Assembly (NCBI RefSeq): GCF_019050325.1
Contig: NZ_VOMB01000016.1
Location: forward strand, 585,648-649,647
DNA length: 64,000 nucleotides
From: [Mycobacterium] fortunisiensis
Lineage (GTDB): Bacteria; Actinomycetota; Actinomycetes; Mycobacteriales; Mycobacteriaceae
Reading direction: 5' to 3'
How positions within the stretch are numbered: position 1 is the first letter of the stretch; each line of letters begins with the position of its first letter. A program made the position numbers and the translations under genes. The notes under the pieces were generated by a model that did no database searches, had not been told where the DNA came from, and worked only from the letters and a program-made list of their open reading frames with translations. Shown here piece by piece: positions 1 through 8,480 of the stretch.

Positions 1-528
1 GTTGGTCACTGCCAGCAGCCGCATGTCGGCCGGGACCCGGTCGCCGGACCCGATGCGGACGACGTCGCCGGGAACCAGGGCTTGGGCATCGACGTTCACC
101 CAGTCGCCGTCGCGTCGAGCCCGGGCATTGAGCGAGAGCGACTTGCGGATCCCGTCGAGCGCCTGCTCGGCTTTGCCTTCCTGGAGGAAGCCGACGACGC
201 TGTTGATGATCGCCACCACCATGATCACCGCGAAGTCGACCCATTCGCCCAGGATCGCCTTCAGTACCGCGGCCGCGATCAGGATGTAGATCAGGACGTT
301 GTTGAACTGCGCGATGAACCGCATGAGCAGCGATTTGCGCCGGGGTGCGGGCAGCCGGTTGGGTCCGAACCGGGTGAGTCGGGCGTCGGCTTCGGTGGAA
401 TCGAGTCCGGCCGGGGAGGAATCCAGCTCGGTCATGACCTCGTCGAGCCCACGTGCGTGCAGCGGCGGCTGTCTGGCCGCGTCAGTGAAGTCCACCGCTG
501 GTCCCGGCAACCGATCCGCCTCTCCCAC
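1..528 (-). CDS. Cation-transporting P-type ATPase, N-terminal part (partial, runs off window start)
   Basis: Only the first 176 residues are present; the gene continues beyond base 1. The start of a cation-transporter N-domain is visible (GLDSTEADARLTRFGPNRLP), then two predicted membrane segments (FNNVLIYILIAAAVLKAIL and VDFAVIMVVAIINSVVGFL), then the actuator-domain opening VPGDVVRIGSGDRVPADMRLL, which is diagnostic of P2-type ATPases (Ca/Mg/Na-K-like, CtpF group). GTG at 528 is chosen because the frame is closed by TAA at 532-534 and an AAGG lies about 7 nt upstream; ATG at 435 would cut the N-domain. The phosphorylation DKTG motif lies outside the window, so ion specificity cannot be judged. 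Confidence 0.85.
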   Translation of the reverse strand, partial: MGEADRLPGPAVDFTDAARQPPLHARGLDEVMTELDSSPAGLDSTEADARLTRFGPNRLPAPRRKSLLMRFIAQFNNVLIYILIAAAVLKAILGEWVDFAVIMVVAIINSVVGFLQEGKAEQALDGIRKSLSLNARARRDGDWVNVDAQALVPGDVVRIGSGDRVPADMRLLAVTN

Positions 529-613
529 GAATTACCTTGATCGTCCACGGGATTGGTCGGCGCTGCAACCGTCGGGCCTCTTCGACAGGCGTGGAATTAC
601 CTTGACATAAGCA

Positions 614-629
614 TCGAACAGTTGTTCGA
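614..629 (+). promoter_or_regulatory. LexA (SOS) box
   Basis: TCGAACAGTTGTTCGA is a perfect match to the mycobacterial SOS box TCGAAC-N4-GTTCGA. It overlaps a candidate promoter: TTGACA at 602-607 and TTCGAT at 625-630 with 17 bp between them. LexA bound here would cover the -10 and block the radical SAM gene that starts at 637. The M. tuberculosis homologue Rv2578c is, to my recollection, among the DNA-damage-inducible LexA targets. Confidence 0.85.
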
Positions 630-636
630 TGGAAGC

Positions 637-1647
637 ATGCGGTGGGACGGTCAGTCGGTGCGGGTGGACGACGGCGCGTTGCCCGGTCTGCAACGGCTGG
701 GCTTCGTGCGCAGCGTCCGCACGCCGCAATTCGACGGCATCACGTTCCATGAGGTGCTGTGCAAGTCGGCGCTCAACAAGGTTCCCGCGGCGTCGGCATT
801 GCCGTTCCGCTTCACGGTCAACGGCTACCGCGGCTGCAGCCACGCCTGCCGGTATTGCTTCGCCCGACCGACGCACGAATACCTCGACTTCGACCCCGGG
901 GCGGATTTCGACAGCCAGGTGGTGGTCAAGACCAATGTCGCCGAGGTCCTGGGCCGTGAACTGCGCCGCCGATCGTGGACCCGTGAGACGGTGGCGCTGG
1001 GCACCAATACCGACCCCTACCAGCGGGCCGAGGGCCGTTATGCGCTGATGCCGGGAATCATTGCGGCACTGACCAATTCCGGGACGCCGTTCTCCATCCT
1101 CACCAAGGGCACACTGCTGCGCCGTGATCTTCCGTTGCTCGCCGAGGCGTCGGGTCGCGTCGCGGTGAGCGTTTCGGTGTCCCTGGCGGTCGGGGATCCA
1201 GAGCTGCACCGGGCGGTGGAGCCGGGCACGCCGACCCCGGACGCCCGTCTCGGCCTGATCACCGCGATCCGTGACGCCGGTCTGGACTGTCACGTGATGG
1301 TCGCGCCGGTGCTGCCGTATCTGACCGATTCGGCCGAGCAACTCGATGATCTGCTCGGCCGGATCGCCGCGGCTGGTGCCGGCGGGGTCACGGTGTTCGG
1401 CCTGCACCTACGGGGCACGACGCGGGGCTGGTTCATGTCCTGGCTGCAGCGCGACCATCCCGAGCTGGTCGCGGATTATCAGCGGCTGTACCGGCGTGGT
1501 GCGTACCTGCCCGGCGACTATCGCGACATGCTCCGGGCGCGGGTGGCACCACTGGTGGCCCGGCACGGATTGCGGGGGCCGGCGCCCGGGGCGAGTGTCG
1601 CTACCGTGCCCGAGGCCGTGGCGCCGGCGCAACCGGTGCTCTTTTGA
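637..1647 (+). CDS. Radical SAM protein, Rv2578c family
   Basis: 336 residues, matching the family length (about 340) and beginning MRW as in Rv2578c. The radical SAM cluster motif C67-x3-C71-x2-C74 (RGCSHACRYCFARPTHEYLDF) binds a 4Fe-4S cluster that cleaves S-adenosylmethionine; this spacing is shared with spore photoproduct lyase-like and SplB-type radical SAM proteins. TNTDPYQRAEGRY and MVAPVLPYLTDS are typical core strands. The substrate is unknown. An SOS box overlaps the promoter and a -10-like TTCGAT ends 6 nt before the ATG, so the mRNA is probably leaderless. An in-frame TTG at 553 lies upstream of that promoter and is unlikely. A DNA-repair or damage-linked role is inferred from regulation only. 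Confidence 0.88.
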   Translation: MRWDGQSVRVDDGALPGLQRLGFVRSVRTPQFDGITFHEVLCKSALNKVPAASALPFRFTVNGYRGCSHACRYCFARPTHEYLDFDPGADFDSQVVVKTNVAEVLGRELRRRSWTRETVALGTNTDPYQRAEGRYALMPGIIAALTNSGTPFSILTKGTLLRRDLPLLAEASGRVAVSVSVSLAVGDPELHRAVEPGTPTPDARLGLITAIRDAGLDCHVMVAPVLPYLTDSAEQLDDLLGRIAAAGAGGVTVFGLHLRGTTRGWFMSWLQRDHPELVADYQRLYRRGAYLPGDYRDMLRARVAPLVARHGLRGPAPGASVATVPEAVAPAQPVLF

Positions 1648-1662
1648 CGGCCGAGGCTTCGG

Positions 1663-2097
1663 CTAAGGTTCCAGCGCCTTGGCGCAGTTGTCGAGGATGG
1701 CCCGGAAATTCCACGGGAGCAGCCGTGAGCTGATCGCTTCCATCGCCTTGCCGCCTGCGCGCAAGGGGTGGGTGTAGCTGGTGGTCCAGTCGATATGCGT
1801 GCCGTCACCGTGTGGTGTGAAAGTCAGTGTCCCACCGTCATGGTCGAACGGCGGGAACGACCCGATGATCAGATACGAGTAATTGTTCGGCCGGTCGTAG
1901 GCGGTGATCTCCTCCCGAAACCACATGCCGGCCCCGGTCACCGCCCGGATCGCCGCGACCACAGGTTGCGACCAACCCGCCGCCCAGCCTGACCGCAGCA
2001 CCAGCGGTGCAGTGGCCAGGGCTGCCGGGTCGGCCATCCAATCGAAGACCTGCTCGCGCGGGGCGGCGATCACCCGCTCCAGACGAATGGTGGGCAT
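1663..2097 (-). CDS. SRPBCC family (polyketide cyclase/START-like) protein
   Basis: 144 residues with the hydrophobic-pocket SRPBCC fold. The opening IRLERVIAAPREQVFDWMADPAAL is the usual first strand and helix. FREEITAYDRPNNYSYLI and a C-terminal helix ending LPWNFRAILDNCAKALEP follow. It resembles the two other SRPBCC proteins in this window, especially the one at 11553-11999. The ATG at 2097 is chosen because the fold begins immediately after it; an in-frame start at 2139 adds 14 residues unlike the family. Such proteins bind small hydrophobic ligands, but nothing here shows which. Confidence 0.8.
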   Translation of the reverse strand: MPTIRLERVIAAPREQVFDWMADPAALATAPLVLRSGWAAGWSQPVVAAIRAVTGAGMWFREEITAYDRPNNYSYLIIGSFPPFDHDGGTLTFTPHGDGTHIDWTTSYTHPLRAGGKAMEAISSRLLPWNFRAILDNCAKALEP

Positions 2098-2177
2098 CAG
2101 GATCCCCCTGCGTTGTCTGGTCCCCACCGTACCCGGCACCCCTTCCGGGATGGCCGTGCCCGATCACCGGGCCCCAG

Positions 2178-3455
2178 TCAGCTCTTGTTGCGTTTGACCT
2201 GATTGAACGGCACACCGCGGTCGGCGGCGAGCTCGCGCGGGAAGCCCAGGATGCGCTCGCCGATGACGTTGCGGGCCATCTCGGACGTACCGCCGCCCAG
2301 CGATCCGGTCTGTCGCGACAGATAGCGGATACCGATGTCGAGAAGCCCGACGCGGTCCGGGCTCTCGGCGGTGCCCTCGTCGACCACCCCGGCGGTGCCG
2401 GCGATGGCCAGTGCGGTGTCCACTTCCAGCTCAGTGGTTTCGGCGTGGAACAGCCGGATCAAGGTCCCGGCGTTCGGCGGCAGGGAGCCGTTGGCGATCG
2501 AGCGTGAGACGTGCTCGATGAGCTGTTGCTTGACTTCCCGTCGGACCAGGGCGCGCCCGGCCAGATCCTGCACCCGGGCGTCGTCGCCCTGGCCGGTCGC
2601 CTCGGCCAGACCGACGTGGTCCGGCGGCATCTCGTTGGCGTTCTCGGCGCCGGTCCCGCTCGCGAATTCCGACCCGCCGCCGACGGCCCGCCGCTCGTGG
2701 TGGAGCTGGCGCGAAGCCACCGTCCACCCGTCGTTGACCTCGCCCACCACCGCGTCGTCACCGAGCTCGAGACCGTCGAAGAACTCTTCGCAGAATTCCT
2801 CGTTGCCGTTGACCTCTTTGATGCGGCGCATGGTGATGCCCGGGGAGTCGAGCGGCACCAGGAACATCGTCAGGCCCTCGTGCTTGGGCACCGTCCAGTC
2901 CGTGCGGGCCAGCATCAGTCCGTAGTCGCCGGCGAAGGCGCTGGTGCTCCAGGTCTTGGCACCGTTGATCACCCACGTGCCGTCCTCACGTCGGTCGGCC
3001 CGGGTGATCACACCGGCCAGGTCCGAACCGCCGTTGGGCTCGCTCAGCAGCTGCACCAGTACCTCGTCGCCACGGATGGCGGCCGAGATGCGTTCGCGCT
3101 TCTGGGCTTCGCTGCCCATGTCGAGGATCGTGGCCGCGCAGATGGTGAACGACGGGGTGTTGAGGATCAGCGGCATCTCATAGCTGCGGCATTCGGCGTC
3201 GAACGCCTTCTGGTAGGAGTAGTCCAGCCCCAGCCCGCCGTATTCGCGCGGGAAGCAGATCCCGGCAAAGCCCCCTTCGTACAGCCGCTTCTGCAGTTCC
3301 TTGGCCCGTTCCCAGGACGCCGCCTCGGCCCGCACCGAGAACGGCGGATGGTCCGGATCGATCGGGGGCATGTTCTCGGCCAGCCAGGCGCGGGCCCGCG
3401 CCGCGAATTCGGCCACCGATTCCGTTGTTCCGGGAGCGGTCACGGTTTCTGTCAT
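2178..3455 (-). CDS. Acyl-CoA dehydrogenase, FadE-type subunit (first of a pair)
   Basis: 425 residues with the full ACAD fold: N-terminal helices, a beta domain (VQLLSEPNGGSDLAGV, the FAD and acyl-CoA binding segment) and a C-terminal helix bundle ending GGTSEMARNVIGERILGFPRE. It would oxidise an acyl-CoA to the 2-enoyl-CoA, passing electrons to ETF. The gene begins 2 nt after the stop of the second ACAD gene, with AGGAG inside that gene, so translation is coupled. Paired mycobacterial FadE proteins are known to form alpha2beta2 heterotetramers on sterol or unusual acyl-CoAs; this pair probably does likewise. The substrate cannot be read from sequence. Confidence 0.9.
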   Translation of the reverse strand: MTETVTAPGTTESVAEFAARARAWLAENMPPIDPDHPPFSVRAEAASWERAKELQKRLYEGGFAGICFPREYGGLGLDYSYQKAFDAECRSYEMPLILNTPSFTICAATILDMGSEAQKRERISAAIRGDEVLVQLLSEPNGGSDLAGVITRADRREDGTWVINGAKTWSTSAFAGDYGLMLARTDWTVPKHEGLTMFLVPLDSPGITMRRIKEVNGNEEFCEEFFDGLELGDDAVVGEVNDGWTVASRQLHHERRAVGGGSEFASGTGAENANEMPPDHVGLAEATGQGDDARVQDLAGRALVRREVKQQLIEHVSRSIANGSLPPNAGTLIRLFHAETTELEVDTALAIAGTAGVVDEGTAESPDRVGLLDIGIRYLSRQTGSLGGGTSEMARNVIGERILGFPRELAADRGVPFNQVKRNKS

Positions 3456-3457
3456 GC

Positions 3458-4600
3458 TCAGGACTCCTCGCGGGCGCGGGTCTTGCGGTTCAATGCGTAC
3501 ACCGCACGGTGGTGGTCTTCGGGTGATCCGAACATGGCGCGGTAGAGGGCAACTCGCCGTAGGTAGAGGTGCAGGTCGTGTTCCCAGGTGACACCGATGC
3601 CGCCGTGTAACTGGACGCAGTCCTGCAGCATCACCGGGGCTCGTTCGGCCACATAGGCTTTCGCGACACTGACCAGGAGTTCGGCCTCGGGTGAGCGGTT
3701 ACCGACCGCGGCGACCGCGCCGGCGGTGACACCGCGGCAGGCCTCGAACCACATCTTCATGTCGGCGGCCCGGTGTTTGAGGGCCTGGTAGGACGCCAGC
3801 GGACGGCCGAAGCTGTGCCGGTCGAACAACCATTGGTTGGTCATGTCCAGCACCGCATCGAGGATTCCGACGATTTCCGCGCACTGCAACACCAGGGCGA
3901 CTTGACGCTGGCGTTCGATGACTGCCGGGGTCTGCTCGGCGGTGCCCACCACGGCGTCCTCGCCGACGTCGACACCGTCGAACTGCACCCGTGCGTACTG
4001 CTTGGCCAGGTCCACCGACGACTGCGGGGTGACCGTCACGCCGGGCGCGCCGGCGGGCACGACGAACTGTCGTAATTCGCCGTCGCACAGGGCCGGAACC
4101 AGAAACAGATCGGCCTTGTCGCCGGCCTCGACCCGGTCCTTGGCGCCGTCGAGGCGGAAGCCCGAGGCGGTGCGGGTCGCGGTGGTGACGGCATCCAGCG
4201 GTGTGAACGGCCGTTGGGGTTCGTACACCGCCCAGGACGCCACGAGTTCGCCGGAGACCAGTGATTCGATGGTCTGCTCGTGGCCGGCCGGCGCCTCGAC
4301 GAGCCCGGCCAGCACCACGCTGACCGGATGCAACGGCCCGGGTGTCACGGTGTGGCCGGCCTGCTCGGCCACCAGGGCCAGGTCGGCCAAACCGTCGCCG
4401 GACACGCTGCCGCCGCCGAGCTCCTCGGGAACCAGCAAGCTGGCCCAACCGAGTTCGGCGGCCCGTTGCCACCAGTCGGATTCGAACGACACCCCGGCGC
4501 TGTGCCAGTCACGCAGATGACTCAGTGAGGCCTCCTTTTCCAGGAAGGCCTGCGCGGTCGAGGCGAACAGCATCTGTTCGGGATTTGCCACGTCTGTCAT
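3458..4600 (-). CDS. Acyl-CoA dehydrogenase, FadE-type subunit (second of a pair)
   Basis: 380 residues, shorter and more divergent than its partner. The C-terminal half is the best conserved (RHSFGRPLASYQALKHRAADM and LHGGIGVTWEHDLHLYLRR). The Glu in GVTWEHD sits where many ACADs carry the catalytic base, whereas the partner has GGTSEM there. This fits a heteromeric enzyme with one active and one supporting subunit. It lies in a minus-strand operon, 40 nt downstream of the amidohydrolase gene and 2 nt upstream of the other ACAD gene. ATG at 4600 is the only good start. Confidence 0.9.
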   Translation of the reverse strand: MTDVANPEQMLFASTAQAFLEKEASLSHLRDWHSAGVSFESDWWQRAAELGWASLLVPEELGGGSVSGDGLADLALVAEQAGHTVTPGPLHPVSVVLAGLVEAPAGHEQTIESLVSGELVASWAVYEPQRPFTPLDAVTTATRTASGFRLDGAKDRVEAGDKADLFLVPALCDGELRQFVVPAGAPGVTVTPQSSVDLAKQYARVQFDGVDVGEDAVVGTAEQTPAVIERQRQVALVLQCAEIVGILDAVLDMTNQWLFDRHSFGRPLASYQALKHRAADMKMWFEACRGVTAGAVAAVGNRSPEAELLVSVAKAYVAERAPVMLQDCVQLHGGIGVTWEHDLHLYLRRVALYRAMFGSPEDHHRAVYALNRKTRAREES

Positions 4601-4640
4601 GAAATCGGTTCAGCCTCTTGTCATATCGGTGTGTGGGGTA

Positions 4641-5870
4641 TCAGTTCAGCACGAGTGCGGGGACATCGGGCTTGTACACCTTCTTGTTCTCGACCTTGAA
4701 CAGGTCGACAAGGTTGCCACCCATCACCTTTCGGACACCTTCGTCGTCGAGACCGTGTGCCTGCAGGTCGTCGACCAGGTTGATGGGGTCGGCCAGCCCT
4801 TCGGGGTGCGGCCAGTCGGACCCGAAGATCACCCGGTCGATGCCGCACAGGTCGGCCATCTGCTTGAAGTCGTCCTCCCAGAACGGGGCCACGTACACGC
4901 CGCGCTTGAACGCCTCGATCGGATTCTCCGGGAACTCGTTCGGCATCTTCGAGTAGACGTCCTTGAACTGGTAGAACAGGTACGGCACCCAGGAGGCGCC
5001 GTTTTCCACGGACAAGATGCGCAGATCCGGGTTGCGGGTCAGGGCACCGTGGCAGACGAGTGCGGCCATGGTGTCTTCGATCGGCCGCTTGCCCATCGCG
5101 ACCATCCGGAACGACGTCGGCTTGAACGGCAGGAACTCTTCGGCCGGTTCCCAATCGTTGAGGTACTGCGCGTAACCGCTGTCCGAGGCGTGCATGCACA
5201 CCGGGATGCCCGCCTTGACGCAGGCGTCCCAGAACGGGTCGAACTCCGGGAATCCCAGCGAACGGGTGCCGCGGTAGCCGGGCACCGGCGCCGGCCGCAC
5301 CAGCACGGTCTTCGCGCCGCGTTCCAGACACCACTCGAGTTCTTCGAGGGCGCGGTCCACCACGCCGAGGTTGATGACGGGGGTGGAGAAGATGCGATCG
5401 GCGTAGTTGAACTGCCAGGTCTCGTACATCCACTCGTTGAGGGCGTGGATGATGTCGAGGATCAGGTCCGGATCGTCCTTGAGGCGTTCCTCGACCAGGC
5501 TGGCCAGTGTCGGGAACATGATGGTGTAGTCCAGGCCGAGGCTGTCCAGAACCTCAAGGCGCGCTTCGGGATTGCGGAAGGCCGGGATCGCCTTCATCGG
5601 CTTGCCCATCACCTCGCGGTAGCTCTTGCCGCCGCTGCCGTGCCGGAAGTACTCCTCCTGGGCGCCGGGGCGGGCGACCACCTCGAAGGTCGGGTTGGGG
5701 ATGTAGTCGCTGATGTGGTTACGCACCACGATCTTGGTGCGGCCGTGCACGTCGATGTAGTCGATGACGCCCTTGCGGTGTTCCGGCAGGAACTTGGTGA
5801 GGGCTTCTTTGGGCTCATAGAAGTGGTTGTCAGCGTCGAACACCGGGTAGGGAAGCTCGCGTGAGGGCAT
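4641..5870 (-). CDS. Amidohydrolase family 2 metal-dependent hydrolase
   Basis: 409 residues. The N-terminal FDADNHFYEP replaces the usual D-x-H metal motif of amidohydrolase-2 (ACMSD-like) TIM barrels; MHASD near the middle and FGSDWPHPEG near the end supply further metal and catalytic residues. Family members decarboxylate or hydrolyse ring-derived acids. Heading an operon with two acyl-CoA dehydrogenases suggests degradation of a cyclic or branched lipid, not amide hydrolysis. AGGAGG lies 7 nt before ATG 5870, with a candidate -10 (TAACTT, complement of 5891-5896) and a TetR-type palindrome upstream. Confidence 0.87.
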   Translation of the reverse strand: MPSRELPYPVFDADNHFYEPKEALTKFLPEHRKGVIDYIDVHGRTKIVVRNHISDYIPNPTFEVVARPGAQEEYFRHGSGGKSYREVMGKPMKAIPAFRNPEARLEVLDSLGLDYTIMFPTLASLVEERLKDDPDLILDIIHALNEWMYETWQFNYADRIFSTPVINLGVVDRALEELEWCLERGAKTVLVRPAPVPGYRGTRSLGFPEFDPFWDACVKAGIPVCMHASDSGYAQYLNDWEPAEEFLPFKPTSFRMVAMGKRPIEDTMAALVCHGALTRNPDLRILSVENGASWVPYLFYQFKDVYSKMPNEFPENPIEAFKRGVYVAPFWEDDFKQMADLCGIDRVIFGSDWPHPEGLADPINLVDDLQAHGLDDEGVRKVMGGNLVDLFKVENKKVYKPDVPALVLN

Positions 5871-5904
5871 GTTCGCCTCCTGGAAGAGTCAAGTTATCCG
5901 AAAC

Positions 5905-5921
5905 TGGTAATGACGTTACCA
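5905..5921. promoter_or_regulatory. TetR-type operator, copy 1
   Basis: TGGTAATGACGTTACCA is a perfect inverted repeat with 6-bp arms and a 5-bp centre. It lies just upstream of the candidate -10 of the amidohydrolase-FadE operon, so a bound repressor would block the -35 region. A second version lies between the TetR gene and the LLM gene. Confidence 0.65.
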
Positions 5922-5983
5922 CGCGGTGACCAGCATGGACGAGCCGATTCGGGCGATCGCTCAAGGGGCGGGAAAAGTCCAGG

Positions 5984-6622
5984 TCAGACCGGTGATGGCG
6001 GGGATAGTAGGCCGCGCACGCAGAACGCGTAGATGTGCTCGCCGTCGATCGGCGCGCCGTTGAGTTCCACGCCGAGGGAGCGCAGCCGCATCGCGCCCAG
6101 CACTGACTGCATGATCAGCGCCGCGGTGCACTGGACATCGATGTCGGAGCGGAACGACCCGGCCGCGATCCCCCCGCGCAGGATGTCGCCGATGAGCTCG
6201 TGCAACGGTGCCAGGACCCGGGCGTATTCACGGGGGAGCGACTCGGCGAGGTGATCGTTGTAGAAGGTCAATCCGCGGTTGATGCTGTCCTGGGTGCTCG
6301 AGGCGGCCGGGGTGGTGATGCGCTCGATGAGCGACTGCAGCGCCGCGGGTCCGGCCAGGCCGTCGACGTCGGCGCGCCAGCGCTGTGTGGACTCGGCCAT
6401 GATCTTGTCGATCAGGGCCAGCAGCAGCTCATCCTTGGTGGAGAAATGCTGGTAGAACGACCGTAATGAGGTCTTCGAGCGCTCCACCACCTCCAGCACG
6501 GTGAAGTCGGTGCGCCCGGTCTCGCCGAGGATGGTCAGTGCCGACTTCATGAAGCGCCGGGCCCGATCGGCGTGCGCCTCGGCACGTGCCTGTGCCGCCG
6601 GTCGTTCGGCCGCCCTAGCCAT
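5984..6622 (-). CDS. TetR/AcrR family transcriptional regulator
   Basis: 212 residues. The N-terminal helix-turn-helix (TDFTVLEVVERSKTSLRSFY then QHFSTKDELLLALID) is typical of TetR repressors; the C-terminal ligand domain is unspecific. ATG 6622 is preferred because GGAGGTG lies 8 nt upstream; GTG 6649 would add nine residues. It sits between the amidohydrolase-FadE operon (same strand, downstream) and the divergent LLM-thioesterase operon. Related palindromes flank both sides, so it is likely a local repressor responding to an acyl-CoA or substrate of this pathway. Confidence 0.88.
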   Translation of the reverse strand: MARAAERPAAQARAEAHADRARRFMKSALTILGETGRTDFTVLEVVERSKTSLRSFYQHFSTKDELLLALIDKIMAESTQRWRADVDGLAGPAALQSLIERITTPAASSTQDSINRGLTFYNDHLAESLPREYARVLAPLHELIGDILRGGIAAGSFRSDIDVQCTAALIMQSVLGAMRLRSLGVELNGAPIDGEHIYAFCVRGLLSPPSPV

Positions 6623-6652
6623 TGCGCCATCACCTCCGTCATGCTCCACTTG

Positions 6653-6669
6653 CGAGAATGACGTTACCG
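6653..6669. promoter_or_regulatory. TetR-type operator, copy 2 (degenerate left arm)
   Basis: CGAGAATGACGTTACCG matches 13 of 17 positions of the perfect palindrome at 5905-5921 and shares the continuous core AATGACGTTACC. It lies in the divergent region between the TetR start (6622) and the LLM start (6715), placed to control both. Confidence 0.6.
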
Positions 6670-6699
6670 TTTCTGTAGAACCAATAGGCGGGTAGTGAT

Positions 6700-6705
6700 T
6701 ACTGT
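6700..6705 (+). promoter_or_regulatory. Candidate -10 element of the LLM-thioesterase operon
   Basis: TACTGT fits the mycobacterial -10 consensus TANNNT. It is followed 9 nt later by ATG 6715, implying a leader of only a few bases; no Shine-Dalgarno sequence is visible. Confidence 0.4.
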
Positions 6706-6714
6706 GGTGCAGCG

Positions 6715-7566
6715 ATGAGTGAATGGTTCCTGTTCCTGCCCCAGGTGCGGTTGGACATTGGCGGCATCGTTGAGCGGGCGCGGGTGGCCGAGGCCAGTGG
6801 GTTCGACGGCATCGCGTTCATCGACCACTTGGAGGCTCCCGGCGCCACCCACCAAAGCATCTGGGAGGCAATGACTGTCGCCACCTGGGTGGCGGCGCGC
6901 ACGGAGCGGCTCCGGATCGGCCACCTGGTGCTCTGTGATGCCTTCCGGCATCCGGCGGTGCTGGCCAAGCAGGCCGTGACGTTGTCGGAGGCCACCGGTG
7001 GGCGATTCGAGTTGGGTCTGGGCTCGGGTTCGTGGCCGCAGGAGTTCGACCGCTTCGGGGTCGAGACCGGCGATGCCGCCGCCCGGGTGCGCAGGCTGGG
7101 AGAGAACCTGGAGCTGCTGCAGCAGTACTGGGGTGCCGACGACTCCGCCCGGACGCAGGTTCCTCGTCCTTCCCATCCAATCCCGTTGGTACTGGGCGGG
7201 ACCGGCAAGCGGATGATGGATCTGGTTCGGGCCCACGCCGACTGGTGGAACATCCCGTCGCATCAGCTGGACCGGCTGCCGACCCTGCTGCCGACCGTGG
7301 ACACCGCACGGGTGTCCCTGCAGCAGATGGTCGGATTCGTGGGTCGTGGTGCCGACCGCGCGACGGTCACCGAGCGCAGTACCCGGCTGTTCGGGCATCT
7401 GGGCGACGGATTGGTATGCGGCGACGCCGCCGAACTCGGCCGGCACTTCGCCGGGTTGTCGGCCCAGGGGGTCGAACGCTTCTATGTCTGGTTCGCGGAT
7501 TTCGCCGCGCCACAAACTATTTCGGAATTCGCCGAGACCGTGATCAACCAGGAGGGAAAACCATGA
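6715..7566 (+). CDS. LLM class (luciferase-like) F420-dependent oxidoreductase
   Basis: 283 residues of bacterial-luciferase-like TIM barrel: EASGFDGIAFIDH, RIGHLVLCDAFRHPAVLAKQ and GRFELGLGSGSWPQEFDRFG are the family signature strands. In mycobacteria this subfamily usually uses reduced F420 rather than FMN, but the cofactor is inferred. Its stop overlaps the ATG of the thioesterase gene (ATGA at 7563-7566). Divergent from the TetR gene, it probably belongs to the same regulon as the amidohydrolase and FadE pair, reducing or oxidising an intermediate of that pathway. Confidence 0.87.
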   Translation: MSEWFLFLPQVRLDIGGIVERARVAEASGFDGIAFIDHLEAPGATHQSIWEAMTVATWVAARTERLRIGHLVLCDAFRHPAVLAKQAVTLSEATGGRFELGLGSGSWPQEFDRFGVETGDAAARVRRLGENLELLQQYWGADDSARTQVPRPSHPIPLVLGGTGKRMMDLVRAHADWWNIPSHQLDRLPTLLPTVDTARVSLQQMVGFVGRGADRATVTERSTRLFGHLGDGLVCGDAAELGRHFAGLSAQGVERFYVWFADFAAPQTISEFAETVINQEGKP

Positions 7567-8471
7567 CCGCCGGAACCAACGAGGCGTCCGCCGCCACCGG
7601 GGCCGAACCCACACAGTGGACGCTGCAGATGCTGCTCGACCTGTTCGACGCAGAACCCGCGGGGGAAAACCGCTTCACCGTGCCGAGCGGCCTGGCCGGC
7701 GTTGACGAGCGCCAGGTGGTGGAGGGTACCCAGATCCTGGGTGCGGCCATCGTCGCCGCGGCAAAACGCTTCCCGGAGAAGTCGATTCGCTCGGCGCACG
7801 CGGTGTTCGCCCGGGCGGTGATGGTGGGACCACCGGTGGAGCTCGACATCGACGTGATCAGCGAAGGGCGTTCCACGGCCAGCGCGGTGATCAGCGCCTC
7901 GCAGAACGGCAAGCGCTGCATCACCGTCACGGTGCTGGCCGATGTGCCCTCCGATGACGTCATCCGCCACCATCTGCCCCGGCCCGAGGTGGCCGGCCCG
8001 GCCGATTCGCACGTGTCACACATGCCGATGTCCGGACGTGAGCTGCGCCTGGTCGACGTCGTCGACGTGAACAGTCCCGACGAGGTCGGCCCGCCGGAGC
8101 TGTATGCCTGGCTGCACTACGATCCCGTCCCGGCGCGCGATGATCTGGCCAAGGCGCTGATCGCGTACTTCACCGGGCACCTCGGTATTTCGACCACGAT
8201 GCGGGCCCACGAGGGCATCGGCACCGCCCAGGCTCATCTCACCGTCTCGACCGCGCCGATGACCGTCACGGTGAGCTTCCACGAGCCGGTGCGCTGGGAC
8301 GGCTGGCTGCTCTACAGTCACGAGAGCACCCAGGTCGGGGCTGGCATGTCGTATGTGCGCGGCGCAGTGCACACCGAAGCGGGGGAGCTCATCGCCTCGT
8401 TCAGCCAGGACGGGCTGATCCGGCCGCTGCGTACCACCGACACCAACATCTCCGCGCACTCGCGCCTCTAG
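7563..8471 (+). CDS. Acyl-CoA thioesterase-like (double hot-dog) protein
   Basis: 302 residues with two tandem hot-dog halves, as in TesB-type thioesterases. The N-terminal half carries VEGTQILGAAIVAAAKRFPEK and the export-like strand SIRSAHAVFARAVMVGPPV; the C-terminal half ends in SYVRGAVHTEAGELIASFSQDG, the typical TesB tail. It would release an acyl group from CoA. It is translationally coupled to the LLM oxidoreductase by a 4-nt overlap, with GGAGGG 6 nt before the ATG. A strong hairpin follows the stop codon. Confidence 0.82.
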   Translation: MTAGTNEASAATGAEPTQWTLQMLLDLFDAEPAGENRFTVPSGLAGVDERQVVEGTQILGAAIVAAAKRFPEKSIRSAHAVFARAVMVGPPVELDIDVISEGRSTASAVISASQNGKRCITVTVLADVPSDDVIRHHLPRPEVAGPADSHVSHMPMSGRELRLVDVVDVNSPDEVGPPELYAWLHYDPVPARDDLAKALIAYFTGHLGISTTMRAHEGIGTAQAHLTVSTAPMTVTVSFHEPVRWDGWLLYSHESTQVGAGMSYVRGAVHTEAGELIASFSQDGLIRPLRTTDTNISAHSRL

Positions 8472-8480
8472 TCCCACCGC

